A stretch of 64,000 bases of DNA, taken from the NCBI GenBank assembly GCA_015227615.1, contig JAALGZ010000022.1:434001-498000 (forward strand), in the 5' to 3' direction. The translations under genes were made by a program, and so were the position numbers. Each line of letters begins with the position of its first letter. The first letter of the stretch is position 1. Below the pieces are notes generated by a model, which had not been told where the DNA came from, ran no database searches, and was given only the letters and a program-made list of their open reading frames with translations. Shown here piece after piece: positions 1 to 11,620 of the stretch. This DNA is from Labyrinthula sp. Ha. Its lineage: Eukaryota > Sar > Bigyra > Labyrinthulida > Labyrinthulaceae.

Positions 1-2560
1 TTTCCTCATATCAAGCCGGTTTCAGACCTGTAAGATCCACGACTCATATGATAGAAGTTCTAAAGATAATAATAGAAAAAACAATCACAGAAGAAAGTTG
101 AAATAAACTGTTGTTTATTGACTTCAAGCAGGCTTTGACTCTATCTCCAATCACTTCATAAAAACCTCTTTAGAAGAACACAAGGTATAAAAATATGTTC
201 AGAAAAGGATAATGTACCTTTATCATCTTAAAAAACCCAAAGTGTGGAAAGTGAACTCAGGTTCAAGGAAGTTTACATCCACAGAGGAGTTATGCAAGGA
301 TACAGTTTTTCTCCTACACTATTCATACTTGCCCCGAATAACATAATAGCAAGAATAAGGAAAGACACTCAAGAGACTATCTCGCTCAACGGCCAAAATA
401 TGTAACTTATGGCTTTTGCCGATGACGTTGTAGCCTTCTCCAAAAGATATGAACAAGTTCAAGTTCTAATACTCCAAATGCGTAGGATAGAAGCTGCCAG
501 CGGCCTAAGGATAAATATGAAGAAGACCAGAGTCATGAAGATAGAAAGACCTTTTGAGGTGAACGGGGAGATACCAAGAGAGTCAATTAACAAACTGCTA
601 AGCAAATTCTATTGTGAACACGGTGACAAATACTTTCATGAGGAGATGTCTTTTCAGTGTCATAGAAGATCCAGATTCTGCGATGGAACAAAGAATAGAT
701 CCAGAACTGGAACACTTCCTTCACTTCACGGTCGACAACTAGTAACTCAACTGCTCAGAAATAATGAAGACGATATAACAGTTTGCGAAAAAAGATAATA
801 GGCGTAACTGAATTCAAATATCTCGGTGCTGTATTTAATACCTATGGTTTAGACACAGAAACCATCCTGCTGAAAACAGAATACGCCAAAATAGTTCTCC
901 TCCACATAGGACACATCTTAAACTCAATATCGCTGAACAAGAAAGTTCAGCGAATAGCAATCTTCTCCATGGTTCTGGTTCCAATGCTCTACAACATTGA
1001 AAACTGACATGGAAACTCAGAGATAAAGAAGAAACTCAACGCTCTCTCTCTTGAAGGATTAAAAACTTATAGGGAACATAAAAGACAACAGGATCGTGAT
1101 AGGTGATGGAGATATAAACGTACTTAAAATAGTGCAAGAACGGACAGCCAAACACAAAGAAAAGGAAGTAGTAGACGATTAGCTACAAGCAGCAAGACAA
1201 AATGCAGCACCAAACCCCAACAGAAACACAAACTCAACAAAGATCTCAACTTCTGAAATGTTCACTCACCCAAAGATAAGAGAGTATATACAAGAAAACG
1301 AAGAACCTATCCCACCGGCACAAGATCCAGCTACTGCAAGTGAGAGCCACCAAACCGCCCTCTTCCAACTAGCAGCAAGAACCTTCAATCCGCGCAGAAT
1401 AACCCTAAACAGTAACTTGAGGAATGAGAATATGGCTGACTGGCTAGGTATTCTCACTGCGCCAAGAATACCCACTTCGCAACTGGAACGGGAGCAAAGC
1501 AACACCTGGAACGATCAAATACTAACTGTAGCTGTAGCTACAGTTGGTCACATATCTTCTGGGCCTGAAACAACCCCCCTGGAACACTCACTACAAACTG
1601 AAGAGGAAGGATGAAGAAACCTGAAACCCCATATCACTAATAGTGACCAAATCTCCAAAAATACCTTCATGCAACCGAAATAACCCCCAAACACACCATC
1701 GAACACAGGAAACAAACTAAAAATGAATCATGCTTTCACTGTAAAAACAAAACTTAATCAGCATGAAGATAGAAGCATAGGATGTAGTTATTGAAGAGCG
1801 GCGGGAAAGAAAAATCCAAGTTACTCATTAGAACCTCTGGGACCAAGCAGAACAACAACTTCTACGTCTTCAAAATCCATAATATATTCCATATTTCTAT
1901 TCCTGAGGTCCTCTGATTGACCTAAAATATCCGCCATGCTCATTGCAACAGGATGAATATTGAGACGGATAAATTCGACTTTGCTGGCTAAGATTCATTG
2001 CGCTTTGATCTTTAATGGTCCAGGGAGATTATTGTAAACCGCATCTGTCATGAGAAGAGCTCCAGTACTTGATCTGACGTCCATGTTAAGACTGGTGCGT
2101 TCTATCCTTTTTTGTTTTCTATGTTTTTTCATTGATTTGATTTGACTTTTTTGGGAAATCGCAATCCTGAATCGGAATCACGTGATTGGATAATTTTTGG
2201 GCAATGTGATCTGAGGAAATACGACCATGTACTACTGGAACTGGAATTTCAACACCACAGAGTATCAGACCTTTCAAGAGGAAAACCTATTCATCAGAAC
2301 CGGGACGGGGCTGCAAGAAGTACCAAGAAAAGCTCCAGCAAGCAAGACCCGCGAGACCAGTACAGGCAAGTAAGGTGCATGGCAAGACGATATACCAAGA
2401 CGAGAAAGCCCAATCATAAATAATGTAGAAGTACTAAGGAGAGCAAGGCTACAGGCTCGTAGGGTTAGGCCACAAGGTCCAATTGACAATAATCACGGAA
2501 CTCCTGCTAAACCTTAAACCTTAAGCCTTAAAACGTACCCCAGGGAGCATTCTTGTTTAG
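1..2560 (+). mobile_element. LINE copy 1 (non-LTR retrotransposon, 5' cut by window edge, decayed)
   Basis: Reverse-transcriptase signatures are readable in order on the + strand: QAGFRP near 17-35, FIDFKQAFDSIS near 117-150, a GVMQGYSFSPTLF block near 285-335, then the catalytic FADD motif near 414-425 (AFADDVVAFS). Stops interrupt the frame several times, so the copy is dead. Downstream, CDGTKNR near 675-700 and KYLGAVFN near 817-840 match the corresponding parts of the minus-strand copy at 21954-24360, which proves one family. A proline-rich stretch (EPIPPAQDP, about 1300-1330) also recurs in the other copies. The 3' end keeps the family motif GGTTAGGCC...GGTCCAATT near 2462-2485. No endonuclease domain is recognisable. 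A segment at 1821-2084 reads as coding on the opposite strand and may be a nested foreign piece. The right boundary is approximate. Confidence 0.8.
1821..2084 (-). pseudogene. Coding-like segment, antisense inside LINE copy 1, unknown
   Basis: On the minus strand an ATG at 2084 opens a frame of 88 codons to a TAA at 1821-1823, with one in-frame TGA about a third of the way in. The amino-acid composition looks protein-like (for example FIRLNIHPVAMSMADILGQ and MEYIMDFEDVEVVVLLGP). It lies where the other two LINE copies have their 3' untranslated part, and I see no counterpart there, so it may be a fragment inserted into the LINE. I do not recognise the family. It could also be a chance frame. 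Confidence 0.25.
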
Positions 2561-5500
2561 GTTATTTTTGGAGGGGTGAAATTAATGCTCTGCCTGGTAA
2601 GAATGCTGGCGATAGAATAATACTACCATTATTTTTCGAGGGGATAGGTTTAGTATGCAAAGTTTATTTATTAACATTGTCCTGCAAATTGGTGTATACG
2701 TGACACTGTTTCTTCCCTTCATAATCGGGGCTGTTTTTTCAACGATATTCCCGAAGCTTGCTCATGAACAGATATATAAAGTCAAGTCAAAAAATGGGTT
2801 AATAATAAATATAGGCCTGGAAGGAACCACCTCGCTATATTGGGTGTAAGATTTAATACATAAACTAACATAAAAAAAGAAAAACGACAGTAACGACCAT
2901 AGAGGAATGATAATAGTGCTATGATAGATTTTGCTTTAGGGGTTACTTTCAGTGATAATTGCTCAATTGTTAAAATTTCTCAGAACAAATATGTTGTAAA
3001 ATTCTGACAAGAGGGTGGTATTCTTGCACTTGTACGGAGATTCATTTATAGTTGAAAAAAATGCAAATCATAGGACATAGGTAAAAAAAAATAATTATGG
3101 GTTAAGAACAATATTTGGCTTTCCCGAGAAAGCAGAAGTTCAGGTTTAGATATACCGCTCTTACTTTATGTTTGAATTGACGAGGAATATATATATAGAG
3201 AGAGACTTAAACAATCTGTTGGAACAAGTTCAAATTAGGTCAAAAGAATTAACCTGGGAAACATATTTTTACTGTATATAAAGAATCTTTTAACTCATGT
3301 TGCAAGCTACAGGTAGGTGACAGCAAGAAAACGGAGCTAGATTGAATGAACTAATATTTAAATCCAGATATAAACAACAACTAGTTGACGGGGCTGTGGC
3401 TTCTCGATAATATAAAACTATGAAAGCCACCACTCTTATGGTAAATTCCTCACTAACAGAGTCAAAATATATTGAAAAACGTAGGAAACCTCTCTTACGC
3501 AGTCACAAAATTATAACTTCAGGGACTTTCTTTTGGGATCATTTTGGTCTGAATGCTATTTTCAGTTCGTTTGAAAAAAATCAGTTTCAATAAGTTCGGT
3601 AATAATTATTTGAATGATGGTAACATATAAAAAGGAGCGTGTTTGATGATAAAAGGTGATATAAAAGATTTTCGAGAAAACAATTAATGGGAGAGCAATT
3701 CAGATTTTGAAGAACCGAATCCATTGTTTTAAAGTTACGTTTTCTGTGATCAGTTTAGCAAAGAAAATCATAATAAATACAAATTACTATAAATAATATT
3801 TATAACTAGAAGAGCTACATCGCCCAAAAGTCACAAAAAAGTGAAAAGAATCAACAGTTCTTGAGGTTTATATTCGTAACATTCGGGCTATATTAAATTG
3901 TAAGCTTAATAATTCCAAGCCGGATCAAAAGAGGTTGCATTAATACTTTATGATAGCGACAAAGAAAAATAAACGCAACGTGAAAGAGTGTTTGATTTTT
4001 ACAACTATACAACAAGAGTCATAATTTTGAAGGTACTCCAAAATCGAGTTTATATCTTACAGTTAGATGGTGAAAAATTCCTTCTAAGTTAACTTTCATA
4101 AACCCTCAACTACACTTCTTGTTAAGTACGCCGATGGCTCAAACAGTTCCAAATTTCTGGTCCACAAATGGGCACGGTTTTCCCATACCACAAATTATTT
4201 TCTAGACAAGTACAACACGGTATTAAATCGGTATGAGAGCTATGTTTCTAAATTTAAAAAAACACAAATTACCCAATTGTACTGTTAATGATGTGGATTT
4301 CAGATAAGTTCAACAAATTTCCTATGTAGAAGGTTTTCTCTTGCTTCTTTTTTTTTAAGCTAGGGTAACTTTTGTGTATTGATATTTCTGCATAGGCAAA
4401 TATGCCACGGGCAATGTAACGGTGAAGTGACATTTCCGTCCATCTGCATCTGCATTTGTCTCGCTTCTTAATTAATCTTGTGAGGTTAAGGTTTTACTTA
4501 TGTTAGCATTAATATAAGGGACAGAACCCAAGCGATCTTTCATTATTTGACTAACGTTGCATTTATTCCTATAAACAATAGCTTTAGTGTTCCCGTATAT
4601 TCATCCTCAGTTACCCAATTATGTTTGTAACAGGTCTACGAAGAGATGACGGAAGAGGTGGATTTCGTTACAGAATATCTTAGAGGTGAAACGATTAAGA
4701 AGGTATTAATCCATGCCAGCCTTGATGAAAGTTTGGATTAGAACTTCAAACTTTGCCATGTATTTTATTCACATGGATAAACAGTAGATGAAGAGAGCGG
4801 TCTGTAACTCTAGTAGTGCACTGTGGCAGATCCTCATCAGACACGTAATTATCTTAATATCCTAACTCTGAAAAAAGTACTAATCTTAATATAAATGCTT
4901 TTCCTACATAATAATACGCAAAATGTTATAACCCCCAATTGAAAAGCAGTTGCGGGAAAATAAAATTAAATGAGAAAAAATGTGGCGCATTTCTTACCAC
5001 ACGATAATACTTCCCAAATTTTGATTACGTTTTAAGATTCTTATGTTTGGAGATAAATTTTACTTTTCCTCGGTTGATGAAAGAACGATGTATTGAAAAT
5101 ATAACTGGAGTTGTAGTAAATCAAACTGCTATTCTAGTATTAATCTTACGAACCTCAGCCAAAAGAAATTCATTACAACTTAGTAAGAACCTTAACAGAG
5201 GAGAATAACTAACTGCAAGCAATATTACCCTCAAAGCATGATACCAATAGCGTCCAATTAGAGAAGGCTAAGACCAATTCATTTTTAGTGTCTATAACAC
5301 TCGATAGGAACCATCAACATTCCACTAATTTTTACAGTGCACTGAGTTGAGCTTGTACAGCGAAAGAAGGATAAGTTTCTTCAAAAATAATAATTCTTAT
5401 ACTATATGTTTGTATTATGAATATGTATTCATTTCTTTACCAGTTATTTAATAATGCCAATTATATATCTATATTTGTCACTACTTTGTATTTAAAGTAT

Positions 5501-5649
5501 GTTGTTTGAGTTATTTTTTGTTCATTTAGGAAAGTGAGGATATTCAATAGATATTGAACTAGTTTAACTCTTTGTATTTAATTATATATATGAGTAAAAG
5601 AAGAATAAATATAATTTATCAATTTATGTTATATTAAGGAAAATTAATA
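2561..5649. other. Gene-poor stretch, no supported gene
   Basis: About 3.1 kb of AT-rich DNA. Several open frames of 36-67 codons exist on the + strand (2655-2849 with a hydrophobic stretch, about 3421-3591, about 4087-4288, about 4633-4740), some preceded by acceptor-like TTTGTAACAG sequences. At this base composition frames of that length are expected by chance and none matches a family I know. They may be remnants of a dead gene or nothing. Confidence 0.5.
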
Positions 5650-5735
5650 TTTTGAGATTATAATTAATACTTATAACACATATTGTGTCTTGTCTCAAAA
5701 GTTCTTATACTTTTAACATGTAATAGATTAACAAG

Positions 5736-6227
5736 AGTATCGAGAAATCCTAAAACAATTCTCTCGTCTCATTTTGTTTGTTTAATCGAATTGATGACTA
5801 AATATTGGAAATCTAGAACGACATATTATTTATTTATTAGAATGATTTATTCGGAACAATTGGAAATAGAAATACAATCTCCAGTTCATTACCTGAGCTA
5901 TATTCTATTTTTAAGACAAATCTCAAACTTTTACCTTTTTGTATTACGTATCCCTGGTTGAGTTCCCAGTTCCAAAAGGCTAAAGTACGTTCTCTTGAAT
6001 CAATTAGAAGGACCAAAAGAATAAACTATGTATTTGAAAAAGACTAAAAGACATATGATACAGAAAAATATTAATAAGCAGTTTCAAAATACATACCCAG
6101 TAAAGTAAAAGTTAACAAAATATTTGTTCCATGAAGTTAAGTATGATGTAGATATATTTCATAAACCAAAATCAAAAATAAATAAAAAAAATAAAAAGAA
6201 GAAAATGAAGTTTCAATATTTACTTGG
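5736..6227 (+). promoter_or_regulatory. Perfectly conserved 492-bp 5' flank of the secreted-protein gene
   Basis: Read base by base, this block equals 25759-26250 without a difference and ends about eight codons inside the gene that starts at 6205. It then gives way abruptly to about 81 percent protein identity. It is the natural position for a promoter and 5' UTR, and the last 30 bases before the ATG are A-rich. No specific promoter element is identified. A 78-codon open frame within the block (seen uninterrupted at 25748-25984) has no recognisable homology. Perfect identity points to recent gene conversion or strong constraint. Confidence 0.45.
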
Positions 6228-6792
6228 GTTTGCACCTATGTTTGCTCAAGGCTTAGACAATAGAGTTCCTCGTATAGAGAACGTTGTAAATGCTCTTAAT
6301 AATATGGTAATTAGCAGGACTAGTGTAACCTCCATTCGTCAAGAATGTGACTTTGCTGAATATGAAGATTTTCAAGATTGTGCTTCTGATCTTATTAAAT
6401 TAGTAGACGAGATAGCTAAAGATTTATCTGAAGAAGAATTTGAGCAATTGGAAGATATTATCAACAATTTTGAGTTATCTCTTGAAGAAAAATCTGAGCG
6501 AATTATCGCTATTTTGGGTGAACCTGGGTTTTGTACTCCCGAGTTTCTTGAAGTTTTACCTCAAGGTATTTTTTGTATATTCGAATGTGAAGATGGGTTT
6601 TGTGAAGCTAATGAAGTTGAAGTAGCAGAGGCATTAACTGAGACTGCAGGACAGTTTGGATGTGAGTTGGTATTGGATGATGTATGTGAAGTATTTAATG
6701 AAGTTACTGGTGATGCAGTTTCTTTTTCAGCAGTTGGATTAGGTGGAGTTATTACTCTTATTAATATTATGGTAAATGGAATTGCAAACTAA
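6205..6792 (+). CDS. Candidate secreted acidic cysteine-containing protein, copy A
   Basis: 195 residues from the ATG at 6205; the open frame continues upstream but without an ATG. The N-terminus MKFQYLLGFAPMFAQG is short and hydrophobic and ends in small residues, as a signal peptide would. The mature part is strongly acidic with eight cysteines (QEC, QDC, GFC, IFC, FEC, GFC, FGC, DVC), enough for four disulfides. The last 22 residues are hydrophobic and glycine/isoleucine rich, so a GPI-attachment signal or membrane anchor is possible. I recognise no known domain. The duplicate at 26228-26815 differs at about 37 residues, clustered in residues 32-98 and 143-150, while the cysteines are kept. 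A broken relative lies in antisense at 11621-12223. An effector or surface-protein role is inference only. Confidence 0.75.
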   Translation: MKFQYLLGFAPMFAQGLDNRVPRIENVVNALNNMVISRTSVTSIRQECDFAEYEDFQDCASDLIKLVDEIAKDLSEEEFEQLEDIINNFELSLEEKSERIIAILGEPGFCTPEFLEVLPQGIFCIFECEDGFCEANEVEVAEALTETAGQFGCELVLDDVCEVFNEVTGDAVSFSAVGLGGVITLINIMVNGIAN

Positions 6793-7272
6793 AATAAGAA
6801 TGCAAAATTTTATGTATTTAAAATTTAAAGAAGAGTCATGATATTTTTTTCTCGAAAGAAAATACTTCTCTTACTTACACACCAAGAAATAACAAAGTAA
6901 ATTTTCTTGTTTTTATAATACAAATAATATAGATATATTTTATATTGAATCTTGATTATATATTTAAAATACATTAAATCTATGCATTAAATACAAGTGC
7001 AAAAGGGATATGTAATTGACCTCATTTTAGCAAGGGGATTTGTTGTTTCAAATAAGAAATGTAAAAAAATATATGCTTAAAATGTGTTATATAGACGCTT
7101 TTGAAAAACTAACTTTATATATTCTTATAAATATTTATTCATAAATCTTTTACTAGTAAATATAAGGGTTTATTTTACAACAAAATATATTTATAAAAGT
7201 TTGAATAAGAATAAAAGAAGAATATCTTATTGAAACACAGTGGTGCAATACCACAGTCAAAACAAAGGGAAC
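6793..7272. other. 3' flank of the secreted gene, ending in the copia target site
   Basis: AT-rich 3' flank, diverged but alignable with 26816-27300 of copy B. No gene is seen. It ends with GGAAC (7268-7272), the left target-site duplication of the copia element that follows. Confidence 0.6.
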
Positions 7273-7572
7273 AGTCAGACACTAAGCAGTCGAGTGTACG
7301 ACTCTCTCCATACTGACTGTTTACACTTTACATAGTTATAATACAATATTACATTACCGCACAATTGGTGCAACTTTACATAATACATTTTTACTAATAC
7401 ATAAGCACCGGAAACAACAAATCGTAAAACCTTAATATCTCAACAACTACTGGGAGTTAGAAAACGTTACTTATATCATTTTAAAGCTCTTTTTAAGTTC
7501 TTTCAGTTTATTTAATTTAATATACGTATCCTCATACATATATAGACGATACGGACAATTACTTGTCTAACT
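7273..7572 (+). repeat. 5' LTR of the broken copia element
   Basis: 300 bp, starting AGT and ending ACT instead of the usual TG...CA. The last 33 bp recur at 10398-10430. The flanking GGAAC repeats fix the outer end, and the primer-binding-site-like TGGTTGCGA fixes the inner end. Confidence 0.85.
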
Positions 7573-7580
7573 TGGTTGCG

Positions 7581-10403
7581 ATGGAAGTAAACGAAAATCA
7601 GAGTGATCCCGTGGAAGAACGAACAGCACGGAGTGAAAACTTCAACTTGACCCAAGGGGAAACTCATTTACAAAACTTTCCTGCTTCAACTACAACACTT
7701 ACGAAGCTAGAAATTACAAATGAAGCAATTAACGAAGAATTCTACAAAAAAGGACGAAAAAGATTGGAAAACCTTTTACGATCAAAAACTGATCAAAATC
7801 AATTCGAACTTCTGAAACAAGGTGTTGAGATGTACCTGCTTGCCTTAAAATTACAAATTAATGGAACATCTCTACGAAAATTCTTTAAATCTCATGACCG
7901 CAGCATCATTGATGAGCTGTTAGAATCTTACAATCCGCTTACTCAAAAATCTAACTACATTCTAGAGGAAGAAATTGACGATGAACTTTCAGATGACATC
8001 ATTTCTCTTTGGAAAAAAGACGTTGTTTTCTTACGAACAATCCGAACCCCACATCGTTTTTGCAAAATCCTGCGACGCATCGGGGCTGTTACATTCTTAC
8101 CTACACAAACCAGAAAAAGAATTAACTTTGGAAACTTGATTTACAGCTGTTGGGAGGAATCAGAACCCATTACAGACTTCGTTAAACGCTTTGATTCTTT
8201 GGTACAACAGGCTAATCAGATCAAGATGATGCAAAATGACTCTGATTTACTTACACTTTTTCAAACTAAGATTCTCTTCAGAAGAAACAACAATCAGAAA
8301 ATTTTTACAGTTGTCAACAATTTGGATTCAAAAGATCTACCATTAAAGGATTACATGAGTGAAGTGACACAAGCCGTACTTCAGCATGACAATTCAGGTT
8401 TGATCCCTTTTGATGCTCCAAGTACATCAGTTGTTGCATTTACAAAGAAAATTGTTTCTTCTAATTCAAAAGGTACATTGTGTTTCAATTGCGGTGAAGA
8501 TTTTCCACACAAAGGCAAACAATGTGCTGCTAAAGGTGCTACCTGTTCTTACTGTGGCAAACCTAATCATTTTGCAAAGGTGTGTTCAACCAACCCAGAA
8601 CGTACATTACAACTTCCCAAGATGAAGAAAAAACCAACAAAGAAAACAGTAGCAGTAACATCTACAAAAGAAAATTTTAATCCTTTCAGTTTCGCTACTT
8701 CTCTTTGTACCACAGGTTCAAACTCTTTAGCTGGGCTGGATTCATGCAGCGATGTTTTCGTTTTTAGAAGCGCTGATTTTTTTACACACATGGATCAGAA
8801 GCCTGGTAAACTTACCCTTACAGAAAATTCTGGTAGCTACGAAAGCACTGGAACAGCCAGATTTGCATTTAAAGAATTTCCTTCTAAGTTTTTTACAGTA
8901 CAGGCAATTTACATGCCAAGTGCAAATTTCAACATTTTGTGTACCTACGATCTAGAGCAACAGAATGTTAAAGTCAACCATCGCTCTAGAAACGTACAAC
9001 TAGAAACAGGAAACAAATTAAAAATAATTTTACTTGGAAAGAAAAGCTTCATTGAAATCATTCCACTAGGGAAATCAGTCTTACAAACCTCTGATCCAAA
9101 TCTAATGCATCGTAGATTGATGCATCTCTCAGAGGACAAACTTAAACATGCTGGTTTCATTAAGGGTTCTCAAAAACTAAACAGCTGCCAAGTCTGTCTT
9201 CAGACAAAAGCTAAACACAACCCAGTGAAGAATTTAATTCACAAGATGAAACTCTCTCCTGATTCCAGAGGTCAAGCTTTTTCAATGGACTTACTCATTC
9301 CGCCAAAACACTCGATGAAACCAGTCAATGGTGTTGTGGCTGCATTGATTCTAGTTGACCTGAAAACAAAATTAATTAGAGTTGCTCCTTTAAGAACACT
9401 TCAATCAAAAGATTTACTTGCAGCTCTTTACTACCTTCTTTCTACACTCAAAACTTTACCAAAAACGATTGTTACAGACCGCCAATCTGGTTTTACGGCA
9501 GAACACTTTGTCAACTCAATTTCCGCAAAAGGCATTCATTTACGTTTTGTCCCTAGAGATCGACATGACACTTTCAATGGAGTTGCTGAACGAACGATTG
9601 GCATCTTAAAGGTCATGGCTTCAGCCGCCCTACTACAGTCTAAACTTGATGACTCCTTTTGGATCTACGCGGTCAAATTTGCAAGTTACATCAAGAACAG
9701 AGTGCATCACAAAACATTTGGTGAGTCACCTTACAAACTAGAAACTGGGCAAGAACCAAACCTTTCTTCACTTAGAACCTTTGGTTGCTGTTGTTTTACG
9801 TTAAAATCTTCTGGAACGAAGACAAACAAATTTCAAGAAAGAACAGACACTGGTCTCTTTCTTGGACTACAGGAACATTCAAGCTTCAACACAGCAATCA
9901 TCTACAAACTTAGTACTGGAAAAATCATTTACCCTCAACTAACCGATGTTTGGTTCCAAGAATCAAGAACACATGATCAAATCGATCAAAATCCACCAAC
10001 TTTCTCATTTGGTGACATCAAAATTGTTGACAAAACTGAAAATGACCCAATTTCTGAGGACGATTTTGAATCTGATGATGACGATGATTTCAGTCCAGAT
10101 TTTGGTATACACTATGTACGTTATGGCCAGAAGGCAAATCAACAAGAAAATCATGATTTTGAGCATGATGATAATTTCGATGAAAATCCCCCTTCAGCAG
10201 ATGTTCAACTCGATCAGGATCAAGATGCACATGATCCAACCCCATCTGCCGAAGTAACAAACCCTGAAACACCTCAAACGAGCGAAAACAGCAATGCTCG
10301 TCTACCAGTCACAACGCGATCTGGGAGAAATGCAACGAAATTCGACCTAAATCGGATGTCAGCTTTCACGTTGAACACAACTGAAGAAACAACACACATA
10401 TAG
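7581..10403 (+). CDS. Copia Gag-integrase reading frame (fossil element)
   Basis: 940 residues from the ATG at 7581, which overlaps the end of the primer-binding site. Order of parts: Gag-like helical region; a pair of zinc knuckles near residues 300-340 (CFNCGEDF then CSYCGKPNHFAKVC); a short protease-like region; the integrase zinc-binding part with HRRLMHLSEDKL...CQVC; the integrase core with NGVAERTIGILK; and the family's downstream conserved patch SLRTFGCCCF. The C-terminus is acidic and low in complexity. RT and RNase H are absent from the frame. The element is described only as a fossil. Confidence 0.85.
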   Translation: MEVNENQSDPVEERTARSENFNLTQGETHLQNFPASTTTLTKLEITNEAINEEFYKKGRKRLENLLRSKTDQNQFELLKQGVEMYLLALKLQINGTSLRKFFKSHDRSIIDELLESYNPLTQKSNYILEEEIDDELSDDIISLWKKDVVFLRTIRTPHRFCKILRRIGAVTFLPTQTRKRINFGNLIYSCWEESEPITDFVKRFDSLVQQANQIKMMQNDSDLLTLFQTKILFRRNNNQKIFTVVNNLDSKDLPLKDYMSEVTQAVLQHDNSGLIPFDAPSTSVVAFTKKIVSSNSKGTLCFNCGEDFPHKGKQCAAKGATCSYCGKPNHFAKVCSTNPERTLQLPKMKKKPTKKTVAVTSTKENFNPFSFATSLCTTGSNSLAGLDSCSDVFVFRSADFFTHMDQKPGKLTLTENSGSYESTGTARFAFKEFPSKFFTVQAIYMPSANFNILCTYDLEQQNVKVNHRSRNVQLETGNKLKIILLGKKSFIEIIPLGKSVLQTSDPNLMHRRLMHLSEDKLKHAGFIKGSQKLNSCQVCLQTKAKHNPVKNLIHKMKLSPDSRGQAFSMDLLIPPKHSMKPVNGVVAALILVDLKTKLIRVAPLRTLQSKDLLAALYYLLSTLKTLPKTIVTDRQSGFTAEHFVNSISAKGIHLRFVPRDRHDTFNGVAERTIGILKVMASAALLQSKLDDSFWIYAVKFASYIKNRVHHKTFGESPYKLETGQEPNLSSLRTFGCCCFTLKSSGTKTNKFQERTDTGLFLGLQEHSSFNTAIIYKLSTGKIIYPQLTDVWFQESRTHDQIDQNPPTFSFGDIKIVDKTENDPISEDDFESDDDDDFSPDFGIHYVRYGQKANQQENHDFEHDDNFDENPPSADVQLDQDQDAHDPTPSAEVTNPETPQTSENSNARLPVTTRSGRNATKFDLNRMSAFTLNTTEETTHI

Positions 10404-10430
10404 ACGATACGGACAATTACTTGTCTAACT
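10398..10430 (+). repeat. 3' LTR remnant (33 bp) and target duplication
   Basis: Identical to the last 33 bp of the 5' LTR (7540-7572) and followed directly by the GGAAC target duplication at 10431-10435. Confidence 0.85.
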
Positions 10431-10435
10431 GGAAC

Positions 10436-11285
10436 CATCTCGAAAACAAGGGGTAGATTCATATTAAGTTGATATACTTAGAACTCATTCAGAATGTTAT
10501 ATTTGTCGACGTTTATGATGAAAATATTTACTATTTGGTATATTCTTACCATTTCTCTGTTGTGAAATATTCTTTAAGAGAGGTTCAACCAGAAATTAGC
10601 TTGTTTTTATTCCTCTTTCCGTATTGCCTTCTTCTTTCCCCTGTTCAAAAGAAATACAAAGTAGAGTTTTTTAGTTCAATAATGCGACAAATATTTTTAT
10701 GTTTTCTTCTTCTTTTCCTGATCTTATTTCTTCAAGAGATAAAGTATTAGAGGCTATTGATGAGTTTGCTGAAGAGAATAATATCAATTACACGAGAAAC
10801 AATATAAAAACTATTGTTCCTGGTAAAAATATTCCTAATTTGGATCTTAAAAAATCTTGTTTGCTATCTTCATTTATGGAATATTAAGAAGAAACTGGAG
10901 ATTTTATATTTTGTCTAGGTTCTATTTTCTGGATCCCTTTTTTTTTCTTGAAGCTCTTAGTTCATTTAAATATTTTCTCGGTATGTATCTTAGGCTGCTT
11001 TGAACTTGGTATTTTCTAAAATTTCTTCGTGAAATCTTTAAAGATGGATATGTGAAAAACAGAAATATGTATTGTCAGAAAGCTACAATTTTGCCTGATG
11101 GTGTTTTCTTGTACAGAGAAGCTTTATCTGAAGTTAAAAGTTGTCACGTATCTTCCAAATGTCATGAACGTTTTTTTTTCTTACTTTTTCTGTTCTACAT
11201 CGAAAGGTACTTTATTAGACCAACAACTAGAAAAAAAGAAAATTTCTATTCAAAAATGTACTTTCGCTTACTAAAAAGTTAAGTT
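10436..11285 (+). pseudogene. Decayed coding region, copy A, unknown product
   Basis: Short coding-like blocks shared with copy B (27300-28096): one near 10480-10620 (LELIQNVIF...REVQPE), one near 10705-10885 (KVLEAIDEFAEENNINYTR...GKNIPNLDL) and one near 11052-11160 (KNRNMYCQKATILPDGVFLYREA). The two copies keep the same reading frame in each block but differ by amino-acid replacements and have different stops between blocks. The last block is nearly identical in both copies, together with about 70 bp before it. These may be exons of one gene or pieces of a dead one. The product is not recognised. Confidence 0.35.
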
Positions 11286-11620
11286 CAGCTTTAACAAATA
11301 AAACTCAGTATATTTTTTTAATATTCACACAGATATTTTGTTTACCGAAGAAGAATCTATTGTTTTGGTAAAAAGGTGTACTGAATTTAAAAACGAAAAT
11401 ATTCTCTATGAATAAAATTACCAAGATATTGATTTTCTTCATCTATAGCAATAAAGTTAATAATAAACAAATACACACAAAGTCTTATCCTAAAATCAGA
11501 GTAGGTCTTAGACTTACTACAGAAGCTATAATATTTCATAATAGATAAAAAAAAGAAAAAACAAAATAAATAGCAAAATAAATCTACTTTATATTAAACT
11601 TTAACCAACTTAACTACTTT

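Larger units (their letters stand above)
7273..10430 (+). mobile_element. Ty1/copia LTR retrotransposon, broken copy
   Basis: Flanked by the 5-bp target duplication GGAAC (7268-7272 and 10431-10435). Copy B of the segmental duplication has the unoccupied site near 27280-27300. The 5' LTR is 300 bp (7273-7572), begins AGTCAGAC and ends GTCTAACT, and is followed directly by TGGTTGCGA (7573-7581), a likely primer-binding site. The right end carries only a 33-bp LTR remnant (10398-10430). Gag, zinc-knuckle and integrase parts are present in one long open frame; the reverse transcriptase and RNase H parts of the family are not seen. The element is broken, with one major loss. It inserted after the segmental duplication. 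Confidence 0.9.

Noticed and set aside
2655-2849. 64-codon frame with a hydrophobic stretch, possible membrane protein
   Set aside because: Begins at an ATG, but frames of this length are expected by chance in 3 kb of this base composition. There is no homology I can name and no clean splice partner.
4087-4740. Coding-like frames at 4087-4288 and 4633-4740 after acceptor-like sequences
   Set aside because: No start codon, no consistent joining intron, and several overlapping alternatives look equally good.
10436-11285. Similarity of the decayed block to the N-terminal part of MULE transposases (EAIDEFAEENN pattern) and to a FLYWCH-like motif
   Set aside because: The resemblance is only to loose patterns, with no conserved cysteine/histidine set and no transposase core nearby.
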